Assembly: GCA_017993835.1 (NCBI GenBank)
Contig: JAGOLX010000003.1
Coordinates: 1-64,000 of the forward strand
Source of the DNA: Phycisphaerae bacterium
GTDB taxonomy: Bacteria; Planctomycetota; Phycisphaerae; Sedimentisphaerales; Anaerobacaceae
Direction: 5' to 3'
Length of the DNA stretch: 64,000 nucleotides
Of the stretch, positions 54,301 to 63,412 are shown piece after piece (the first letter of the stretch is position 1; each line of letters opens with the position of its first letter). The notes below the pieces were generated by a model. That model was not told where the DNA came from. It did not search any database and was given only the letters and a program-made list of their open reading frames with translations. The position numbers and the translations under genes were made by a program.

Positions 54301-56132
54301 TTCAGGATCGCTGCCGCCTCGTCAGGATGACGGCTGTCCACGAGAATCGTAGCCTGAAGGAGCCGGGCCTCCGGTCCCACATGCCTGCTGTCGAGGATGG
54401 GCTTGATTGTCTCCAAGGCGGCGTCACGCTCGGCCTTGGCATGTTGCTCGCGGGCCTGGGACAGGATGCCCCGATGCTTGAAGTCCTCCGCCTCCGCCAG
54501 TTGGGCGCGGTCTCGATTCCATAGGGACAGAACGACGCCGGCTGCAACTGCGATAACCACTACTGCCACGGCCAGGATAACCTGCGAACGGTGCCTGCGA
54601 AGGAATCTTTCCACGCGGTAGGTCACGCTCGGGCCTCGGGCCATGACCGGCTCATGCTCGATATGCCGCCGGACATCCTCGGCCAGACCACTGGCGGTCT
54701 CGTACCGGCGGGCGCGGTCCTTCTCCAGGGCCTTCATCACGATCCAGTCGAGATCGCCGCGGACCTGCTGGTAGGGTATGCCATGCACACCTGTGGCACC
54801 CCCGCCCTCGGGGCTGATCCCGGTTCCCCCAGCCGAGGGCGGCTGTTTGGTTCCCCCAGCCGGGGGCGGCTGTTTGGTTCCCCCAGCCGGGGGCGGCTGG
54901 GCTACGTGAGTGACCCCATCTAGCGGTTTTCCGCAACAGAGGCCCCGTCGTGTGGCACCCCCGCCCTCGGGGGTGATCCCAGTTCCCCCAGCCGGGGGCG
55001 GCTGGGCTACGTGAGTGACCCCATCTAGCGGTTTTCCGCAACAGAGGCCCCGTCGTGTGGCACCCCCGCCCTCGGGGGTGATCCCAGTTCCCCCAGCCGA
55101 GGGCGGCTGTTTGGTTCCCCCAGCCGGGGGCGGCTGGGCTACATGAGCGGTCCGAATCCGCGTGGACGGTTTCGCCGGCTGCTGTTCCCGGATTACTCTC
55201 TGCATCTCGACGTAGCCTGCCTTGCGGAGTTCCTCCTCGCTGAAGGGCGTCGTGCCGGTCAGTAGCTCATAGAGCAGCACCCCCAGCGAGTAGATGTCGG
55301 TGCGGGTGTCGATGTCCAGGTCGCTGAGTTCCGCCTGCTCCGGACTCATGTAGGCGGGAGTGCCGATCAGGTGCGCGTAGCGAGTGAAAAGCGTCTTTTC
55401 CGTCAGGCGCTGGTTGGTGGCCTTGGCGATCCCGAAATCGATCACCTTGGGGATAGGCTGCCCATCATGGTGGGTGACCATCACGTTGGAAGGCTTGATG
55501 TCGCGATGGATAATGCCCTTGGTGTGGGCGTGCTGGACCGCGCTGCAGACCTGGATGAACAGGCCCAGGCGGTCCTTGGTGCTCAGATTATTCCTATCGC
55601 AGTACTCGGTAATCGAGACCCCTTGGACCAATTCCATGACAAAGTACGGCCGACCGGTCTCGGTCGCTCCGGCGTCGAGGACCTTGGCGATGCTCGGGTG
55701 GTCCATGAGGGCCAGAGCCTGCCGCTCCGCCTCAAAACGGGCGATCACTTGGTGGGTGTCCATGCCCAGTTTAATGATTTTCAGGGCCACCTTCCGGCGG
55801 ATGGGCTGCTCCTGCTCTGCCATGTACACCACGGCCATCCCGCCCTCGCCGATCCTCTCCAGGAGCTTGTACCGTCCGATGATCGTGCCGGGGCCTTCCG
55901 TCAACGGGGACTGGTCCGGCTCGGTCGAAGGATCGAAGGCAACCGGCTTGAGGAATCCGCCTGCTCGTTCGTGGGCCTTGAGCAGGGCCTCGATCCTTGC
56001 TCGCAACCGGGCATTCTCCGCGCACGCCTGATCCAAGTAGGCCGCCCTTTCCGGTCCGGCTGGCCTGTCCATCGCCTCCAGAAAGAGGGATCTCACGTTC
56101 GGAGCGTCTTGGCCTTCGGTTGAAGATTCCAT
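51399..56132 (-). CDS. Giant receptor Ser/Thr kinase with TPR-like and PD40 domains
   Basis: A 1577-residue receptor kinase. The N-terminal kinase domain starts near residue 86: [20 protein letters not shown] (glycine loop), VALKIIKLG (Lys), [11 protein letters not shown] (catalytic loop, about 210), DFGIA and [13 protein letters not shown] repeat-derived Gly/Pro-rich insert (about 330-450) lies before the last kinase part ([20 protein letters not shown]). A membrane helix (about 516-539) is followed by helical TPR-like repeats (about 570-850), a TolB/PD40 propeller, then a second PD40 set (about 1260-1530) and a degenerate dockerin ([20 protein letters not shown]). The end is a paralogue of 50138-51253. 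A sigma factor gene lies 84 bases upstream on the same strand, a common planctomycete pairing. Confidence 0.88.
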   Translation of the reverse strand: MESSTEGQDAPNVRSLFLEAMDRPAGPERAAYLDQACAENARLRARIEALLKAHERAGGFLKPVAFDPSTEPDQSPLTEGPGTIIGRYKLLERIGEGGMAVVYMAEQEQPIRRKVALKIIKLGMDTHQVIARFEAERQALALMDHPSIAKVLDAGATETGRPYFVMELVQGVSITEYCDRNNLSTKDRLGLFIQVCSAVQHAHTKGIIHRDIKPSNVMVTHHDGQPIPKVIDFGIAKATNQRLTEKTLFTRYAHLIGTPAYMSPEQAELSDLDIDTRTDIYSLGVLLYELLTGTTPFSEEELRKAGYVEMQRVIREQQPAKPSTRIRTAHVAQPPPAGGTKQPPSAGGTGITPEGGGATRRGLCCGKPLDGVTHVAQPPPAGGTGITPEGGGATRRGLCCGKPLDGVTHVAQPPPAGGTKQPPPAGGTKQPPSAGGTGISPEGGGATGVHGIPYQQVRGDLDWIVMKALEKDRARRYETASGLAEDVRRHIEHEPVMARGPSVTYRVERFLRRHRSQVILAVAVVVIAVAAGVVLSLWNRDRAQLAEAEDFKHRGILSQAREQHAKAERDAALETIKPILDSRHVGPEARLLQATILVDSRHPDEAAAILNNLLKERPEVAGAAHSLLARILWESESPDADTLKEIEEHHKQAETLLFGVPPSGGKDPSDPRERGTPSAEAYFLRAMTAPTIKEQLAALDRALELDSRHYESRRLRAFTYYASRKYGPMSEEAFAMQVLRDRDPVSHSLRATALRELGRYREAMAAYDRALKLVDKTDPRYVDLSIQRCETFLRMGDYERVIAVAQEGLRSFPDTPVFQYYIFSALTALGEYAKADTLFRRIVERTPTSRSEFRDWCDKYVFDTLEAGRFWHPADREPAGAAFLPMVEAEENYRQLSTKACCVIKDCHSGRWSPDGRKLAFSMGARGYSGVALYDTATKETELLIIPGKDPQWSPDGQFIAFARDCQVLPVEEFVTAERSGEDDPMPDEEVWIMNSDGSEPRRLAAGGYPSWGQDSTCVYYQSRVDQTFNSISIVDRDAEPRQITACSYGFPSVSPDGRRVAYLERNSLKVKDLDSQELVAQWPQPSATAMPGWSPTGDELCVGVCGAWYTSGLWIYRFDRREPVNVLGGPMRIRGSTWSPDRSKLVFHLGPPYCQFWSADLDRNVSTIDALAPTQTPEEYWRQMVRLCTRRIETDPLDAVAYSDRALWYDRLHERAKTDADMKRWSAVMSGRSPSDLDAPPARAELTFGEPTNLDAITQFFRTSPASPVFVAVNSLSSDSREMFVHSDLGGGQGRADIWVLKRAAPQEAWGPPENLGPTVNSPSSEYTASISGDGLELYFGSDRPGGHGNVDTYVTRRATRTSPWGPPTNPGLGVNSKYRDFGVWVSSDGSELYFTSNRPGGLGSFDVYVSKRATPQDPWGDPVNLGAAVNSPFNEQAPCLSPDGLLLVFLGTRPGGFGGVDLWMTRRVSRSAPWEPVVNLGPVISGPSNEYMPCLAPDGSALYFLRDYGDRPPVLLKAPILPMVDFDRDGKVGLGDLPLMVASQGTHDALCDGANREGDRRKVYIDDICLSPVSR
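54791..55141. repeat. In-frame tandem repeat inside the kinase domain
   Basis: Six copies of a GTTCCCCCAGCCGRGGGCGG CTG unit are embedded, and a 105-bp unit occurs twice (starts 54901 and 55006). The 105-bp unit equals 35 codons ([20 protein letters not shown]...), so the reading frame is kept. The unit is palindromic (CCCCCAGCC..GGGGGCGGCTG) and looks like an invasive short repeat. Confidence 0.8.
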
Positions 56133-56216
56133 GGCATTGTGTCTCCACCTTCCAATGCGCCGTTTGAACCACCGGTGTGACAGAGAAAAAGCGATGATTC
56201 TCGGGAATCCACGTTC

Positions 56217-56789
56217 TCAGGGAGAGGATGGCTCTTCTCCCCGGGTCATCTCCTCGTACAGCCAGGCGCGTGCGAATGCCCAATAGCGCTGCGCCGTACG
56301 CCGGGAAATCCCGAGGACTTCGGCAGCCTCCTCCAGGGTGAGTCCGCCGAAGTAACTGAGCTTGACCACTTGCGCGGCCTCCGGGTCCTCCCCCGTCAGG
56401 CGCGTGAAGGCTTCGTCCAGAGCGATCAGATCATCGGGCGGCGTTTCGATGGCCAGTGAGACCTCGCCCAAGTCAACCTGTCTGCACCCCCCTCCTCGCT
56501 TCAGACGCCCCTTGCGACGGGCGTTCTCGACGAGAATGCGACGCATCGCCTCTGCTGCCGCAGCGAAGAAGTGAGCCCGACCCTGCCAACCGCCTGATTC
56601 GTCGCCAACAAGCCGCAGATAAGCTTCGTGGACTAGCGCGGTCGCCTGGAGGGTCTGGCCCGGCGGCTCGTGGGACAGCTTCTGGGCCGCGAGGAGGCGG
56701 AGTTCCTCGTAGACCAGCGGCAAGAGCTCGTCGGTAGCCTTGGCGTCCCCCCGTTCGATGGCGTTCAAGATGCGTGTGACGTCCGTCAT
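56217..56789 (-). CDS. Planctomycete ECF-like sigma factor beside the kinase
   Basis: A 190-residue sigma factor of the group usually next to Ser/Thr kinases in planctomycetes. Seen are LLPLVYEELRLLAAQKLSHE, the QTLQATALVHEAYLRL motif of region 2, RAHFFAAAAEAMRRILVENA, and region 4 with LEEAAEVLGISRRTAQRYWA. It differs from the three loci described above, having no LolA-like partner. It is transcribed before the giant kinase. Confidence 0.93.
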   Translation of the reverse strand: MTDVTRILNAIERGDAKATDELLPLVYEELRLLAAQKLSHEPPGQTLQATALVHEAYLRLVGDESGGWQGRAHFFAAAAEAMRRILVENARRKGRLKRGGGCRQVDLGEVSLAIETPPDDLIALDEAFTRLTGEDPEAAQVVKLSYFGGLTLEEAAEVLGISRRTAQRYWAFARAWLYEEMTRGEEPSSP

Positions 56790-57306
56790 GCCGACTCCCC
56801 ACCGTGTCAGGTCCCAGACACCACCATTTTGGACGCAAGGTGGGAAAAACGCAAGTGATTTGACCCGACCAGGCAGGGCAGCTATCCCGGTGGAGTTGGT
56901 CCGCTCTCTATGGCGTCCGCATGTTCAGGTGGATGTGATGCTTTCTGGGCTGCCCGGAACAGTCCGTCGGGTAGCTTAGGAGCCCTCGCGATACATCGCT
57001 GTGGAAGTCCCCCGAGCCCAGAAATTCGCTCAGATGCATGCGGACGACGAATGAGCTTTGAAGCGATCCGGCGTGTACGAGGGCGTGGAAAGGGATAGGT
57101 TCTCCCTCTGGGAAGACTTCGTGGGGCATGAAGGAGAACCGGAACTATGCATGAAGGGATGAGTCTGTCCCATGTCCTGGGGAATGCAGGTGCCATTTTG
57201 CAGTTATGCCGCGACAACAGCGAAACGTACTGTAACACAGGTTGGATCATAGAACTTGGCCCGACTCTCGACACCGCCGGCAACGGGGGCTTCACGACGC
57301 GCTCGG

Positions 57307-57351
57307 CCCGCTCGGGCGGGCTTTCCTAATCCCACGCCCTCTGGGCGTGGT
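57307..57351. terminator. Two adjacent hairpins
   Basis: GCCCGC-TCGG-GCGGGC (57307-57322) followed by TTTCC, and CCACGCCC-TCT-GGGCGTGG (57333-57351). Either could end a transcript; neither is next to a supported gene. Confidence 0.4.
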
Positions 57352-57634
57352 CGATTACCGGCACCCCCAGTTGTGCGAACTCCCCGCCCCGGCCAGCAGA
57401 GGTGCCGACTGCCATCCTTCGATAGAAAGGGCTCGACTACGGTGGTCCGGCCTGTCGAAGATCTCATCATGACAGGATCTACAGGATTACATGGACCAGC
57501 GAGCTTCACAAGAATCTGCACCGACCGCGCACGTAAGGCGCTCGTTTGGGTCTCGGCTGCACCTCGGTCAGCATCATAGGTTCTTATATAGCCTTCGTTA
57601 ATGCTTTATTGACAAGTACTTACGGAACCTCTTG

Positions 57635-57681
57635 TCGGACTGTCGATCCGAAGGTTGAGGGTTCGAGACCCTTCGGCCTCG
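57635..57681 (+). pseudogene. 3' half of a tRNA (anticodon GTC, Asp-like)
   Basis: An anticodon stem-loop TCGGA-CTGTCGA-TCCGA (57635-57651), a variable loop AGGTT, a T-arm GAGGG-TTCGAGA-CCCTT and a 3' acceptor strand CGGCCTC plus G are all in register. The matching 5' half (acceptor GAGGCCG and D-arm) is not upstream; instead a GACAAG...CTTGTC dyad (57611-57636) abuts the break. This is what an attachment site left by a tRNA-targeting integrase looks like. Confidence 0.65.
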
Positions 57682-57907
57682 TTCAGGACCGCGTTTTCGC
57701 CATCGGCAACGCGGTTTTTTTCTGCGCCTCGTTCCTGTTGGGCTGTGGCGGCTTGTGCTGCACGTCGCCCGGAAAGGCGTCCCTCTTGCCGATGTCTGGA
57801 TTCGACGCGTGGGAAACAGCCGCGAGTCGCTGTCTCCGCCGGAACGAACCTATCCTGCAGAAGGCATCGCGGGCCTTCGCAGGCTGACAGCTCGGCATCA
57901 ATGAAGA

Positions 57908-57943
57908 AAGGGCTGCGACCGTAACAACACGATCGCAGCCCTT
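57908..57943 (-). terminator. Terminator of the PA14 multidomain gene
   Basis: On the minus strand, AAGGGCTGCGA and TCGCAGCCCTT form an 11-bp stem with a 14-base loop, then TTTCTT. It lies about 60 bases beyond the stop at 58006. A near copy stands at 60808-60843 at the end of the decayed duplicate. Confidence 0.8.
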
Positions 57944-58005
57944 GGTTATACACGCTACAGGTCCATCCGCGGCAACGCGGACTGCCTGCGCCCCTTCGGG
58001 GTCGG

Positions 58006-60567
58006 TTACTTCACCACCCGGATGTCGTCGACGTAGATCGAGCCCGTGCCGCCGGTGACAGGAGTGGTCCGGTTCCCAACGCCGATGTAGACCGTCTTGA
58101 TCTTGGCCGGATTGACACCCGAGAAACTGCTCAACGGGATCGTCCATTCGATCCAAGCCCCGGAGACCGCCGCCGTATCGTCGGGATATGAAACCACGGC
58201 GGACTTGCCGGCGCTGTCCTCCAGAGCGACGTAGACCACGCCAAGATCGCCTGCGGTCTTGCCCCGGACGAAGAGCGACAGCGCGGTGACCCCGCCGGCG
58301 GTCCAATTCTGGACCGGCGCCAAGGTCCGCGAGACCTCAGAGTAGTACGGCGACTTCGTGTTGTCGAAAGCAATCGGCATGGACTGGCCGCCGCTGTGGA
58401 CCCGAACGGTCTCGCCGAATGTTCCGTTGGTGGCGGTCTCATAACCCACGTACGAGCCCGTGTTGTTCGTCAAGCCATCGATCCACGTGTCATAGAGGTG
58501 ATTCTCGTCGTCGTCGTAGCTCTCGAAGTCATCGACCGGGATGAAGTCGGCGGTGGTGAAGCTCCAGACCCCCCCCTTCCACGGGCTGTCCACATCGCCC
58601 TCGGCGACTTCGTCGACTCGCCAGTAGTACGTCTTGCCCCATTCCAGGTCGCCGGTGTCGAAGGTCGTGCCGCTCTGGGAGCCCTGATACAGGGCACTGG
58701 CGGTATCGGCCGCGGCCACCGCGGCGGCGTCGTCGCCGAAGTAGACATCGTGCTTAACGGCCTTCTCGCCGGCCAACCAGGCCAATTCCAGCGACTGGAG
58801 CGTATTGACTGCCCCATTCTCCGGCGAGGGAACCGCCGCGGTGAGAGGCAGAAGCCCATAGGTGTCGACGAACTGTGCACTGAGCAGCTCGCGGGCCCCA
58901 TTCGGGGGTTGCCAGGCAACTGCGATGTTGTCGCCGCCGCCGCCTTCCTTTTGCAGGGCCTGAATGAAGTACTTCTGGCCGGCAGTCAGATTGATGGCCG
59001 CGGATTTCTGCAGGGTGCCGCCCTGTCCGCTGCCGTTGTCCCAATCCTGCGAGTTGGTCCACCCAGTGACACTGGCGATCTTCGCGGCCTTGGCCGGATC
59101 GTCGTTCGTGCTCAACCACAGCTCGCTCATATCGTCACTGGAGATCCAGAACGTGTAGGCGCCGGTCTTGTCGGGCTTCAGCCAGCCATAGAGCCGGGTG
59201 CCATAGTTTTCCGCCCAGCCGACCGGGCCCTCCATGTAGTCAACCAACTTCCGGCCCGTGGGGGAGTTCGGATACAGCGGATTATCGGTCAAGCCAGCCA
59301 CGGCGGTGCTGCTGCCGATGTCCATCCACCACTCCCGGACAGCCTGGTTGTCCACCGGCAGGAATGTCGTGAAGCTCCACACATCGCCCGCTTGCACGCT
59401 GCCGTCTTTACCGACCTCATCCACACGCCAGTAGTAGGTGGCTCCCGAGCGCAGGTATCCGGTGTCGAAGGACGTCTCCGTCGTCGTTCCCTTGTCCACG
59501 GCGGCATCGCCCGCCTGAACGGCATCCATGTCATCTCCGAGATACAGGCGATGCGTCGCATCCTCGGAGGGGGCTTGCCAGCTCAGCGTCGTGAACGGAA
59601 CGATTCCCTCGCTGCCGTCGGCCGGCGAGGGATAATAGGCAGTCAGCGGCATGGCCGTGAAGTTCCAGACATCGCCAGTGTGGACCGTCGTGCCGTCGAT
59701 CTCGACCTCATCCACGCGCCAATAGTACGTTACGCCGGCATCGATTCCCATGAAGTAGTAGAACAGAGTGCTGGGCGTCTTGCTCGAGACCAGATTCGCC
59801 TCCGTCAACTCCGGACTGGTGCCGAAGTAGACATTGTGGAAGTAGCCCAAGTAACCTTTGCTCCATTGCAGCAGAGGCATCGTCACGCCCACGAAGCCGT
59901 CCGCGGGGTCCGGCGAGCCGGCTTTGTAGTTCTGCTCGTGGGTAACCGTGATGTCGTCGTAGTAGACTGGGTCGGCATTGTTGGCGTACAAATCGACGGC
60001 CTGAAGCGTCATGGAGCCGTCGGAGTCCCACGGGTGGGTCGCAATCAGTTCGCCAGCGTAATACCAATCACAGGTGTTCTTCTCGAGATCGATGTGGAAT
60101 TTCAACTCGACCCAGCGGCCAAAGATGACTTCGGTCGTAGCGCTGCTCTCGGACTCGGCCGTGATGATCCCGGTGTCCAAATTGTAGTTCAACTGGATGG
60201 ACCAGTTGTTGGTGGCCCCGGCGTCGTCGTACCGGTTCAGCAGGATGAAGAACGTGCTGCCTGTGGAACCCACCGGGATGTACTGCATCGTCGCAAATTC
60301 GCACACGCCGCCCGCTATGGTGAATTCATGGACCAGGTCGGTGGCGCCGGTGATCTTCACGGAGTTCTTGCCGCTGTAGGCGTAGTCGCTGGAGGTCGGC
60401 GCGCCGGCAGCCGCGTCGTTGTTCCAGCCTTTCCACCCCCCCTTGCCGTGCAGGGCAGTGCCCGCGGCGTACGAATCGAAGTTCTCGCTGAACACCACCT
60501 GGGCTGAGACGGGCATGCACAGGCCCATTAGGACAAAGGCCGCTGCCAGAATCGTCAGCTTTCTCAT
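58006..60567 (-). CDS. Secreted multidomain protein with LamG-like, Fn3-like and PA14 domains
   Basis: An 853-residue exported protein. Signal peptide MRKLTILAAAFVLMGLCMPV (cut near SAQ); a jelly-roll LamG-like domain (about 25-215, FSENFDSYAAGTALHGKGGW); three Fn3/Ig-like repeats with the phrase YYWRVDEV (about 220-400 and 585-670); a PA14-like domain (about 405-565, YMEGPVGWAENYGTRLYGWL and FWISSDDMSELWLSTND); and a C-terminal CBM-like beta sandwich ending GSIYVDDIRVVK. It likely binds carbohydrates outside the cell. GAGGAGG is seven bases before the ATG. Its 3' part has a decayed copy at 60803-61485. Confidence 0.87.
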   Translation of the reverse strand: MRKLTILAAAFVLMGLCMPVSAQVVFSENFDSYAAGTALHGKGGWKGWNNDAAAGAPTSSDYAYSGKNSVKITGATDLVHEFTIAGGVCEFATMQYIPVGSTGSTFFILLNRYDDAGATNNWSIQLNYNLDTGIITAESESSATTEVIFGRWVELKFHIDLEKNTCDWYYAGELIATHPWDSDGSMTLQAVDLYANNADPVYYDDITVTHEQNYKAGSPDPADGFVGVTMPLLQWSKGYLGYFHNVYFGTSPELTEANLVSSKTPSTLFYYFMGIDAGVTYYWRVDEVEIDGTTVHTGDVWNFTAMPLTAYYPSPADGSEGIVPFTTLSWQAPSEDATHRLYLGDDMDAVQAGDAAVDKGTTTETSFDTGYLRSGATYYWRVDEVGKDGSVQAGDVWSFTTFLPVDNQAVREWWMDIGSSTAVAGLTDNPLYPNSPTGRKLVDYMEGPVGWAENYGTRLYGWLKPDKTGAYTFWISSDDMSELWLSTNDDPAKAAKIASVTGWTNSQDWDNGSGQGGTLQKSAAINLTAGQKYFIQALQKEGGGGDNIAVAWQPPNGARELLSAQFVDTYGLLPLTAAVPSPENGAVNTLQSLELAWLAGEKAVKHDVYFGDDAAAVAAADTASALYQGSQSGTTFDTGDLEWGKTYYWRVDEVAEGDVDSPWKGGVWSFTTADFIPVDDFESYDDDENHLYDTWIDGLTNNTGSYVGYETATNGTFGETVRVHSGGQSMPIAFDNTKSPYYSEVSRTLAPVQNWTAGGVTALSLFVRGKTAGDLGVVYVALEDSAGKSAVVSYPDDTAAVSGAWIEWTIPLSSFSGVNPAKIKTVYIGVGNRTTPVTGGTGSIYVDDIRVVK

Positions 60568-60802
60568 AGTAGAACCTCCTCAAATGTGAATATAGACAGA
60601 CCAATGCAGTGGCCGCATGTGATCATGCCGCCTCCTGCAACTACCCATTCTTCCTTTGCCACCAGACCACGTGTGTATATGCATGTGTGAATATACTTAT
60701 AATAACATTCAAGGCAGCGACGTCAAGACAAAAACGCTCCGACGCCTCCGTCCCGTCTCCTTTTCCCAGGCGCACTGAGGGCATTTAGTACGATCAAGAC
60801 AC

Positions 60803-61485
60803 GAAGAAAGGGCTGCAACCGTGATAACACAGCCGCAGCCCTTGATCATGCACTGCAGGTCAACCCGCGACGATGCGGGCTGCCCGCGTCCCTTCAGTTC
60901 CGGTTATTTCGCCACCCGGATGTCGTCCAGGTCCGCGAGATCTCCGAGTAGTACGGCGACTTCGTGTTGTCATAGGACATCGGCATGGACTGGCCGCCCC
61001 TGTGGACGATGGCGGTCTCGCCGAATGTGCCGTTGGCAGAATTCTGATAGCCGACATAAGACCCGGTGTTGTTCGTCAGACCATCGATCCGCGTGTCGTA
61101 GAGGCGAATGTCGTCATCGTTGCAGCTCTCGATATCATCCACGGAAAGGAAGTCGGCCGTGGTGAAACCCCAGATCGCACCCTTCCACGGGCTGTCCGCA
61201 TCGCTCGTATCGATTTCATCGACACGCCAGTAGTAGGTCTTGCCCCAGTCGAGGTCGGCGGCCTCCAAGGTCGTGCCGCTCTGGCGACCCTGGTACAGGG
61301 CACTGGTGGTATCGGCTGCCGCCACTGCTGCAGCATCGTCGCCGAAGTAGACGTCGTGCTGGACGGCCTTCTCGCCCGCGAACCAGCTCAGCTCCAGGGA
61401 CTGCGCCGCATCGACCGCCCCGTCTTCCGGGGAGGGCGTCGCCGCCGCCACCGGCAGAAGAGCGTAGGTGTCCACGAACGTCGCG
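60803..61485 (-). pseudogene. Truncated duplicate of the 3' end of the PA14 multidomain gene
   Basis: A 193-residue frame (60894-61475) matches the C-terminal part of 58006-60567 (YALLPVAAATPSPEDGAV..., YWRVDEIDTSDADSPWKG...). It is cut at the 5' side near 61485, and an internal deletion after YYSEISRT joins the last codons of the family (DDIRVAK in another frame, near 60905) out of frame. The copied terminator (60808-60843) follows. So it is a non-functional duplicate including its terminator. Confidence 0.85.
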
Positions 61486-61578
61486 TCAAACTCCCGCTGC
61501 CCTCGGTGCGAAGCGCCGCCGCGCGTCGGGCCGGCGGATTCCGAATCGGTCCGTCCGCTCCTCTATGCATATCCAGCA

Positions 61579-61680
61579 CTTGGGTTGCGGCCGAACGCCG
61601 CTCCAAGTAGGCTGGAATCCACTGTCTGTGATGGACCGGGTCCTATGGTTCCTGGATTCCTGCTTGACGCAGGAATGACA
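61579..61680 (+). repeat. Composite dispersed repeat, copy 2
   Basis: Module A (61579-61607, TTGGGTTGCGGCCGAACGCC) and module B (61654-61680, GGATTCCTGCTTGACGCAGG then AATGACA) repeat the arrangement at 8-108 with the same 75-bp offset. A further match (AACGGTCATGCACCCAG near 61724) also occurs near 40695. Confidence 0.75.
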
Positions 61681-61790
61681 GCCTCCGGCCCATGCATCGT
61701 CGCCACGTGAGTGGCCGCAACAACGGTCATGCACCCAGCCTGAGGTGTCCGGATAAGTCTCCGGGCGTCGAGGCTGTACTCACAGTTGCC

Positions 61791-61991
61791 GCTCGCGGAC
61801 AGGCTGGCCTGGCGGGTCCCGCCGCAGACGCCCATGTTGATCCGCCCGCCGTTCGGGAGCGGCTCGTCTCCCGCCGGCGATTCCGGGGCCCCCGCGTCGA
61901 TGCAGGGACTGGTCACCGGGTCCACAGTCCAGGTTTCGGAGATCGGGTCCCAGCGGCCCGTCTCCAACATCAAGTAGTAATCACCCGCGAA
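61791..61991 (-). pseudogene. C-terminal remnant of a beta-helix/choice-of-anchor protein
   Basis: The minus strand encodes FAGDYYLMLETGRWDPISET, then VTSPCIDAGAPESPAGDEPL and NGGRINMGVCGGTRQASLS, the standard closing box of planctomycete beta-helix proteins (compare SPCIDAGDPE in 21105-23717). No upstream part of the gene remains. Confidence 0.75.
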
Positions 61992-62181
61992 CACTACCTC
62001 GATGTGACCGATGAGCACTTCCAGCAGGCGGCGCAAAATCCGGCGCACTTGGCGCAAGAAGCGACTCAGTATGCCGCCGCATGTCACTGCATAGGCCCGA
62101 GCGAGAACCAGCAGGAAGACCACGAAAACGCCGATTTCGCGATTAGCGGGCTGGAAAACGAACGCAGAAAAAAAGCGGGAA

Positions 62182-62255
62182 TGGGCGGCAGAGGACTTGA
62201 ACCTCTGACCCCCAGCGTGTCGAGCTGGTGCTCTAGCCATCTGAGCTAGCCGCCC
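62182..62255 (-). tRNA. tRNA-Val (anticodon GAC)
   Basis: On the minus strand: acceptor GGGCGGC/GCCGCCC, D-arm AGCTCAGATGGCTAGAGC, anticodon stem CCAGC/GCTGG with loop TCGACAC (anticodon GAC), T-arm CAGAGGTTCAAGTCCTCTG, discriminator A. CCA is not encoded. Confidence 0.95.
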
Positions 62256-62330
62256 AAGACCGAAGTCTGGGCACAGTATCGCCGACCGCGATGGAAAAAG
62301 CAAGCAATTATTTTGGGGATCGAGGAGGAT

Positions 62331-62804
62331 TTAGGTTCCCAGGTTCCGGCGGACCACCGCGGCCCCGGAAATCGTGCGACGGACGTTGCCGCTCTGGACC
62401 GTCAACGAAATCTGCACGCTCTTGTAGTCCGTGCCGTCATCCGTGGCCGTCTTGGTGAACGTGGCAGCGGTCACGTTGTCGCAGAGTACATAGTCGGTGC
62501 CATCCTGCGTCAGATACAGCTTCTGGTTCAGGAACTTGTAGGTGGTGTCCACCCCCGCCGACGTAAAGAAGCTGCACTCGGTTTGGTTGGCCAACTCAGC
62601 GATGTCGAAGTTGATGCCCGTGCGAATTTGAGCGGTCATTCGAGTCAGCGCCTGCCTGGCGCCGTTGATCGCGCGGAACATGTCCTCGTTCTCGCCATAA
62701 TTGATTGCGGAGGCGTTGATCGCGGCGGCGATGGCCGCCAGCAGGATCGCCGAGATGGCCAGACCGATCAGGCACTCGACCAGCGTGAAACCTCTGTTCT
62801 TCAT
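62331..62804 (-). CDS. Prepilin-like protein (GspJ/PilW type)
   Basis: A 157-residue pseudopilin. The short leader MKNR precedes the prepilin peptidase site G/FTLVE with Glu at +5, followed by the hydrophobic helix CLIGLAISAILLAAIAAAI. The rest (INGARQALTRMTAQIRTG...) is like the minor pseudopilins J/W. It should insert in a type II secretion or type IV pilus-like tip. It follows 62821-63336 by 16 bases. Confidence 0.85.
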   Translation of the reverse strand: MKNRGFTLVECLIGLAISAILLAAIAAAINASAINYGENEDMFRAINGARQALTRMTAQIRTGINFDIAELANQTECSFFTSAGVDTTYKFLNQKLYLTQDGTDYVLCDNVTAATFTKTATDDGTDYKSVQISLTVQSGNVRRTISGAAVVRRNLGT

Positions 62805-62820
62805 GGCTCCCACTCCCCTG

Positions 62821-63336
62821 TCAGTAGTTCGCCCGGATCCAGCTCGCGGACACGAGTTGCCGCCCGTTCTGGCGGACCACGACGCTGACCCGCAGGAAGG
62901 CACTGCCGTTGTCGGCGACCACGGTATCGAAGTTCGATGCACTGACGTTCTGGACCGTCACCTCCTGAGCGAATGTGGAGAACTCGGTCAGAACGGTCCT
63001 CGTGGCGCTGATCGGGCCGCCGAGGGAGCTGCTGTTGAAGCCGTCGAAGTCGTCGAGGTCGTCGTAGGTGGCCCAGGTGGCCTCCTTCGTGTCGAAGCCG
63101 GTTTCCGTCTCCGGATCGATTACCGGCAGCATCGCAGTCAGCTCGCGGATCTGCTCGGCCAGGAACTCCGCGGTGGACATGTCGGTCCCGGCGGCGTTGG
63201 CCATGGTGAACGAGCTGTTGGCGCCGACGAGACCCGCAATGGCCAGCCCGACCAGAAGGGTTGCGATCAGTACTTCAATCAGGGTGAATCCCTGGATCGA
63301 TCTTCGATGTTTGATTTTTGACGTGTGATCTTTCAT
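62821..63336 (-). CDS. Prepilin-like protein (GspI/PilV type)
   Basis: A 171-residue pseudopilin. After a 15-residue leader (MKDHTSKIKHRRSIQ) comes G/FTLIEV with Glu at +5 and the helix LIATLLVGLAIAGLVGANSS. A longer start at 63372 would give a 27-residue leader. The upstream spacer (63337-63412) has AT-rich near-repeats of the ATTTTTGATT kind. Same transcription unit as its neighbours. Confidence 0.85.
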   Translation of the reverse strand: MKDHTSKIKHRRSIQGFTLIEVLIATLLVGLAIAGLVGANSSFTMANAAGTDMSTAEFLAEQIRELTAMLPVIDPETETGFDTKEATWATYDDLDDFDGFNSSSLGGPISATRTVLTEFSTFAQEVTVQNVSASNFDTVVADNGSAFLRVSVVVRQNGRQLVSASWIRANY

Positions 63337-63412
63337 TTTTGATTCGCGATTGGAAGAGCTGAATTCGAACATCTCACTTCAAACATCACACTTCCCACTT
63401 CGCACTTGCCTT

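Larger units (their letters stand above)
56790..58005. other. Gene-poor region of 1.2 kb
   Basis: No convincing gene is found; open frames such as 57546-57887 run across RNA-like sequence and have atypical composition. It contains two hairpins (57307-57322 and 57333-57351), an AT-rich stretch (57570-57630), a tRNA 3' half at 57635-57681 and a terminator (57908-57943) for the gene on the minus strand beyond. This has the look of a former integration site. Confidence 0.5.
61486..62181. other. Region of repeats and gene remnants
   Basis: No intact gene. It holds the composite repeat copy 2 (61579-61680), a beta-helix C-terminal remnant (61791-61991) and AT-poor filler up to tRNA-Val. Confidence 0.55.

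Noticed and set aside
57546-57887. 113-codon open frame over the tRNA fragment
   Set aside because: It runs through a tRNA 3' half and shows the typical false wording (KVEGSRPFG) produced when tRNA sequence is translated.
61563-62303. 247-codon minus-strand open frame including tRNA-Val
   Set aside because: It spans a complete tRNA gene; only the part at 61791-61991 resembles protein, and that is a remnant.
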